Origin: Apteryx mantelli
Taxonomy: Eukaryota > Chordata > Aves > Apterygiformes > Apterygidae
Length of the DNA: 64,000 nucleotides
Assembly: GCF_036417845.1 (NCBI RefSeq)
Contig: NC_089979.1
Location: 25,547,958 to 25,611,957 of the forward strand
Reading direction: 5' to 3'
The notes below the pieces were generated by a model. That model was not told the DNA's origin. It did no database searches and worked only from the letters and a program-made list of their open reading frames with translations. The translations under genes and the position numbers were made by a program. Shown here one piece after another: positions 57,701 to 64,000 of this stretch (within the stretch, counting starts at the first letter, position 1; each line of letters opens with the position of its first letter).

Positions 57701-60700
57701 AATAGTGCTTTTCTAAAGTAAAGATAAAAGCATAAAAGCTGAGGTTATTAAATGCTCTCATAATTCATTTAAAACACCATCACTGGGTTTTGTTTTTACA
57801 GAAGATCTATTCCTCTGTTTGAATGGTATGCTACATTCAATGGTCTCTCACTGAAGAGAGAAAATACAAATGAATGGGACTGGTAACATACTTAGTATCA
57901 TTAGCTTCTTCAGAGCTTTGTGAGACTAGAGAGGGCATGAACATCTCTCTCCACCAACAGATCTGATGTGCATATGCACAAGAACAAACAAATGCAGGGA
58001 TACACAGGGTTAGTGTCAAAAAGATCACATCTGTCCTGGACTTTCTGTATTAAATATGAGTTCAGCAAAGCATGTGAATTACTTCTTGATCCAACTGTCG
58101 CACATATCAGAATCTGGACATTAGGACTTATGGTTAAAGAAAATTCTCTCAGACAGACATATAAATACACTCCACGCATTCCTGAATTGGTGTTAATGAA
58201 ATTCACCTTATGTGGCAGAATTATGCCACATTCAAAAAACCAGTGTGCATCTTTACAATGTTAGTGTCTTGTCACAAGTAGAAAACAACACAGTATAAAG
58301 GAGTTTAACAACTTTTATAATATACAGCAACAAATATTAAGAACCTTAGAAATGTAATAATTTAAAAGTATCCCCAACACTGCTCTCCTCTTCCCTTTTC
58401 ACCCCAAACCAAGAGGGATATTTTCATTTGAAAATTAATATGATCTTCTGGACAGAATCTCCTAAGGACAGATGAGTGAGTTTTAGCTTTAAGCCACGAT
58501 CCTCCGAAAAGCTGTTACAGTTTTGAATACAAGCTGCCTTGCTGAACCACCAAATGTACTGAACAGTGGACCAACAAGTCAATTCTTTTCTCTGAAAAGG
58601 TGTGAGCTGCCCGAACAGGTTTGGATGGAGAAAAAATTACACCTCTTTTTCTGCTTATTTCCTTTGAGATTTGTAGTGCTGCTGACACAGCTGAAGACCT
58701 TGCGTTCTTATGCTCTGAAATTACAGCGTAATCAGAGACTAGATGTCCTAACATCCTATCATCACAGAAGTTACACTAACAATTTAAGAACGCAAGAGAC
58801 AAAAATAAAGCTTTTTTTTTTTCTTGACAACACTGCAGAGGTATGGTTTTCATTAAAATATTCCTAGTTAATCTCACACACGCACACAGGCACACATAGT
58901 TGAAATTACAAATACTCAACACTTTTCAAGAATTCACTATGCTGTAAAATCAAATATATTAGAGACAATGAAAAATAATTTATTTTAGCACATTATTCTG
59001 CTACAGGCAAACATCAAATTCATCAAACACTCAGCTAAAAAGTCACAAAAAAAGTAAGCGATGACTTCAGAACATTTTAAAAAAACCAACATATTAAAAG
59101 ATATTTTAAGGTAGTAACATAATCATATTGTACATAAAAGCTTGTGGACTTGGGCCATTAGATCAATTTTAATAAATAACTAATTTTGATTGCTTTCATT
59201 TTCATTAATGATCTGGAGGGTACAAATCAACGGAGGTATTGGCTTTTTGCCTTTCTCGCCCATTTCAGTCTCAAACTACATTTCTTTCTCCTCTGTCACT
59301 ATCTCCCCTTCCTTTAAACACAGTCTTACAGAAATAGCTCATTCTGTTATTTTGCCATTAGTGTCTCCAAACATCTTCCATTCTGGGAGCTTGTACTTAT
59401 GCCACCTGATGACCTGTAGCACACAGGGAACCCTAGTAATTATAAGCTAAACATCCACTAGCCTGGTTGATGACGATGTTGCTAGAATGCCAGCAACGTT
59501 TACCAGAACTTGACTATTAGAATAACAAGAGGAAATGGGGAGTTTCAGAATTTAATGACTGTTTTCTCTCACTTTCACCACTGAATTCTATTTACACTCT
59601 CCCAGGCAGCATCACAGTGCACAGCTTTAACTAGAAGCAGTAACATTGTAAAGCCACCGGGTAATTTAAATTAATTATATTAAATATGTTCGGCATAGTT
59701 TAATAAATTCACATCTTGCTCAGCAGTTTAATATCACGCAATATTTTAAAAGTAGCAATATCACTTGAAAATTGACAAATTTGCTATTTATTGTTGCTAT
59801 AGCAACCACAGAAATCCGCAAAAGAAAATACCAAGCAATAAAGGATGAAATGTCATAGAAACAGAATAAGAATAGAATGAGTTGTGTCAGCACTAGCTTT
59901 AAGCAAAAATTCAGGCACAAACAAATTCATGGATAGAATTATAAAAAGGTGAGGAAACAGAAATAGGCAGTTATATGGAATATTACCCATGTTCTCCAAC
60001 AGAGATTTCATGCAGATTAGTTTAAACCTCTGAGAAAACTAAAACACATTAGATAAAAATTCAGAGAAAACATTCAGCAGAGATGACGATACAAACTCAT
60101 TGCTTCACGAAACGTGCAAGAAGATGAGGTGAACTGACCTAACAGCTTCCTACTGTCCAAAGGGATCATCTTGCCCCAGCCCCCTCCTCACAGCGGTGTT
60201 CACTTAACGCTGTGATGAACGGATTCAGCTCACTAAATTAGCTGAGAGCTATTGACTGCTGCTTCTGATTAGCGAGCTGCATCCGAAGCAGCGAGCGGGC
60301 ACAATACTACCCCTTTCAGCAGAAGCGAGCTGTTAGAGCTCCTTGACCAACATCCTAACAGTGTAAAACAATTTTGAATCTTTCATTTAATACTAAGAAT
60401 ATCAGACTATAACACACTATAAAAGATTTGGACTTTCTTAGACTACTACTAAAATAAATCCCAAAGGCTTAGTAATGAGAAGCAAGAAGTGAAATCCTAC
60501 AGTAGGAGCCATTCCTTAAAATATAAAAATTACAGGTCTTATTCTTGATTTCATCTCATGAAGACAGGTCCACAACTAATGAAAAGAAGATCAAAGCCCT
60601 CTAGATTTCAGTTTTCCTATATACCCATCTCTTACTTATAATAATACTGCTGCACTGTCACACTATAGAAATAGTTAAAAGCCTTCAAAACCAGAATAGA

Positions 60701-63700
60701 GTAATAGCTAAATTGCTGCCAGTTCCACTTGGTTTTCTAAAATTCCCTCAAGCAGAAGGAACTAACAATTGACTTAGGAAGTTATGAAGGAATTCAAATG
60801 TAGGGATTTATATTCCTGCAGGTCAACCCACCACTGCACTGTATAATAAATGTAAACATGAAATGATATCATTTCATCTTTGCTCCTCACCTTTCCAACG
60901 ACCTTTAAGAGAAAACATCCTGGAGCCTGAATTTTGTTTGACATGGAAGTCACACAGGCAGGATAATATGACATTCCTACCTACAAGCAAAACACCTTTA
61001 AAACATTAATTTCTCCTAAAATAAAAATAAATGTTGTACAGATATCTCTATATCAAAGCTAGAATTAACACATGGACTAGTCAGAATCAAAGTTTTGTGT
61101 ACAGTAGAAGAAATAATACATTTACAGTTCTTTGTTTTAAGAATTAACAAAGCCCAAACTGAACCTCTGTCTAGTAACACTCCATTTTGGATGTTATCCA
61201 TGGACTTCTATTGAGAGCATAACCAAGAAAAAACACTTTCTTTTCCTATCTCTCTTCTGTTTCAAAGCAGGGAAAAAAAACAGATGGGATTAAAATGGAG
61301 CTCAAACCAAAGATGGGAAGTTTAGATTTGATTCAGCAGACGTAAGGAAACCATTATATAAAGAAGGGAATTCTTGGATAAGAAAGTTAGTTCAGGTGAG
61401 ATACAACTAAATCACAGACAAGAATCTTAAAAGGAAGAACAGTCTTGATTTGTTGCTAATAAAACAGCAGTAGGATTTGGAAGCAGTCTGAAAACAGATA
61501 AAGATTAAGGGAGCAGCTTCATTTTACACTTAATCAGCTCTAATGACAGGAGGTAGCCAAAACGGTCACTCCTACCGTACGGTACCCTTGGGCTCCTGCG
61601 GAAGGTCTACCACTTCTGCACCCGCAGGGCAAGCTGGGGAGAGGGGACAGGAGGACATCACGACTGCTACAGTCACCACAGAGGAAGTACCAGAAAAAGA
61701 GCAGGTGTCCCCTTCTCCAATGCCCCTCTCCCCTCAACCCCCATCTCCAAAGTAAGGCTGTGTAAGATGCCACCAGTCTACCCCGGTTCAAGCCAGGCGA
61801 GTGAGAGTTGGCCCACCAGCAAGCCCCAGGCAATGGCTAACTGCTGACCTCAAACCACAGCCCATACTTCAGCAGAGGCACTAATCTGGATCCCTTCTCT
61901 CAGCTGCAATGTTTATTTTAAATAAACTTGTAGCAAACTAGCTTATTTGGAGACTTCTACCTTTGCGAAATTTGGACAATGTGGCTCAAAAGTTATCAGG
62001 ACAACCAGCCCAATCACAGAAGTGTCATTTCCTCAGAAAACAGACCAAAAATAATATATAGCTAAATTGCATAAAATTCTTCTTCAGACAAGGTAATTAA
62101 AAATTAGAAACACTGATATGATTAAATGTTAGCAGAAAACATAGAGTAAAACTGAATATCTCATTTTGGAGACAATGGGCGGGGGGGTCATAAAAACCCT
62201 ATGAAAGATGGACATGCTTTCATGACAGAGTGAATAAAATTGATTTTATGCACTACAACTACTAAAGAATTAATCGTATAAAATATTTTCCCCAAAGCTC
62301 TGGCAACAAGATTGCTAGTTTCCTCAAATTCAATCTGCAAGCAGAACTGTAAACAAGTAATCAAAATACAACAGTATCAAACTGCAGGGGGGAAAATCTA
62401 TACAGAGGCTTTCCTCCTTCTGATATTCATATCTTTTTAGAAGAAACACAGAGACCCCGTACCCTCAGTACATTTTAAGATTCATGTTATATTAAATAGT
62501 AGAATAATATGATTGCCCTAGCCATACCAAAAATAGCAGGGGATCTCAGAAGCAATCAAGCTGTAAGTGAAAAATCTAATTAAGGCAAGCAAAGTTTTTG
62601 TACCAATTATTTCTTGTGGGTTTGGGATTATCAGGCTTAGAAAATTCAGTTGTTAACTTTTAGATTTTAATTCACAAAGTTTCTTTTAAATCTAAAATAC
62701 ACACCATAAATGCTGTGGTATGATCATCAGACATGATCAAAGGGCTATACAATACATGATTTTTGAAACTGTTTTTTGAAACATCATCTTACAAAATAAA
62801 CTATCGCAATAATTTCTTAAGTGTTTATATCCCTTCATAATAAAAAACAAAAAATATCATGAGAAAAATGAAGAGAATTAAAGCAACAGAACAAAAATCT
62901 AGTATCATGGATTGTTTTAATTACTATATAAATTTGATCTTCTTACATTAGGAAATGAATTTAAATTATGCCCTAATTGTGGATGTAAACATGGATCCAC
63001 TCAAACACTGTCGTCGTCATACCAAGGTGAACTCTGAAACACAACCTAACTCACAAAATGCATTTCTAAAAAGCCTTTGTACCTTTGAAGATGAAGAAGT
63101 ACTGTCTTTGGAGAAGTTCAAGGTGTCACTGACAGGTCACTGATGTATCCTTGGTCGTCTCAGCATTATTGCTGAGGTCCTGACCTGCTTTCAATTAGCT
63201 GCTCAGGCAGCCCATGGTTTAATTTGTAACTTCTCTGTTAGAAAAGCCTTCAGTGACTTGGCATCACATCTTCCCACCGCTGTGCAAAAGCACAACTTTG
63301 TCAAAACATCACATAAATTTAAAACCAGTATAAGAATAGCAGAATCCACAATTCTTGTGATAGTTCTAATGAAAATGCAAAGAGAATCATAATAATTTAG
63401 CAAAAAATTTTTTATATTAAATTATTTATTTCAGTGAGGAAACTGCTATTTCACTTTTTACATATATTTTGCTTGCTCATTAAAAACAATTCAACCAATT
63501 ACAATAGAAAGTTTAAGTCATTATCATGGACTTATTAGGAAACATGTCTCCAGCAAGTGATTGTTTATTAGGAAATTCTCTGGCCTATAAAGTAAAAGGC
63601 ATCTGCTGACATACTGGATATAAAAACCAGGATAAAATTTTCTGCAAGTATTACAGAATAAGCTACTGCACAGCCTACTAAAACTCTTCAAATACTGAAA

Positions 63701-64000
63701 ATTTACAACACTGCAAGAAAAATGTATCTTATTCCTACAGTAACTACACTTTTTACTGATAAGGACTACAGTACTTCATACTGTTGCTACACGCTATGCA
63801 ACATCTAACACTGAGGTCACATGTGTTACCTACTAAAATGATATGCTAAGATCATTCCCAGCCTAAACTGGCAGACCAAAGTCAGGGGGGAAAGGGAGGT
63901 TTTTACTTGCTGCTGCCCAGGATAGCATGTGCTCCAGAATCACGTGATGAGCTATAGTAATACCCATCCCATAAGGCAGACAGCTGTTAAAGAAGCAAAG

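Larger units (their letters stand above)
44760..64000 (-). other. STK3: STK3 last intron (partial, at least 19 kb)
   Basis: Everything right of the terminal-exon acceptor at 44760 appears to be STK3 intron. I looked on the - strand for the preceding exon, which in known MST2 encodes an acidic Glu-rich stretch and ends DGDFDF, and did not find it. The stretch is AT-rich and holds a CR1 LINE (48811 to about 49600), a (CA)n array (54697-54745), a C-homopolymer (53620-53633) and two GC-rich patches (about 51760-51900 and 61550-61860). No other gene is supported in it. Confidence 0.8.

Noticed and set aside
59195-59222. TTCATTAATGATCTGGAGG, like the CR1 FINDLE block
   Set aside because: Only about 20 bp match and the flanks do not continue as CR1.
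1-64000. A novel multi-gene system, CRISPR array, phage or operon-like cluster
   Set aside because: The window has vertebrate intergenic and intronic character with two known genes and LINE remnants. Nothing resembles a clustered system.

Overview
This window looks like bird nuclear DNA, or at least sauropsid DNA. It carries several copies of the CR1 LINE, the dominant avian retrotransposon, and sits in an AT-rich, gene-poor stretch with one very GC-rich CpG island. Only two protein-coding genes can be supported. KCNS2, the silent voltage-gated potassium-channel subunit Kv9.2, is complete on the + strand, with one uninterrupted coding exon at 27957-29390. STK3 (the Hippo-pathway kinase MST2) is represented by its last coding exon on the - strand at 44601-44759. 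The two genes converge tail to tail, the arrangement I recall for human 8q22. I do not recognise prokaryotic, organellar or viral genes, CRISPR arrays or rRNA/tRNA genes.

Layout. 1 to about 26.3 kb is upstream intergenic DNA with no recognised gene. It holds an ancient CR1-like fragment (about 5955-6310), a tRNA-like imperfect palindrome (about 7021-7140), two - strand CR1 copies (about 8230-8768 and 11653-12137), an (AGTCT)n array, a compound GC/AC/AT dinucleotide array (14491-14568), MIR/L2-like debris and a + strand CR1 with broken reverse-transcriptase ORF (about 24525-25866). About 26.3-27.68 kb is a CpG island with (CGG)n, (GGCCCC)n and (GGTGCC)n tracts, a degenerate 60-bp tandem repeat and two small upstream ORFs. 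It is the likely KCNS2 promoter and first exon. A 178-bp almost pure purine tract separates it from the coding exon.

From 29391 to 44600 come the KCNS2 3' UTR, intergenic DNA with an old CR1 (about 32425-32870), possible exon-like segments and a palindromic MITE-like element (43936-44044), and then the STK3 3' UTR. From 44760 to the right edge the window lies inside the last STK3 intron. That intron is at least 19 kb and holds a CR1 (48811 to about 49600), a (CA)n array and otherwise unremarkable AT-rich sequence.

I found no convincing new multi-gene system. The most useful items for a second look are the repeat-dense KCNS2 promoter and 5' UTR with its uORFs, the exon-like segment at 36235-36327, the ancient palindromic elements, and GC-rich islands of unknown origin. 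Family names come from recognition by eye, without database searches.
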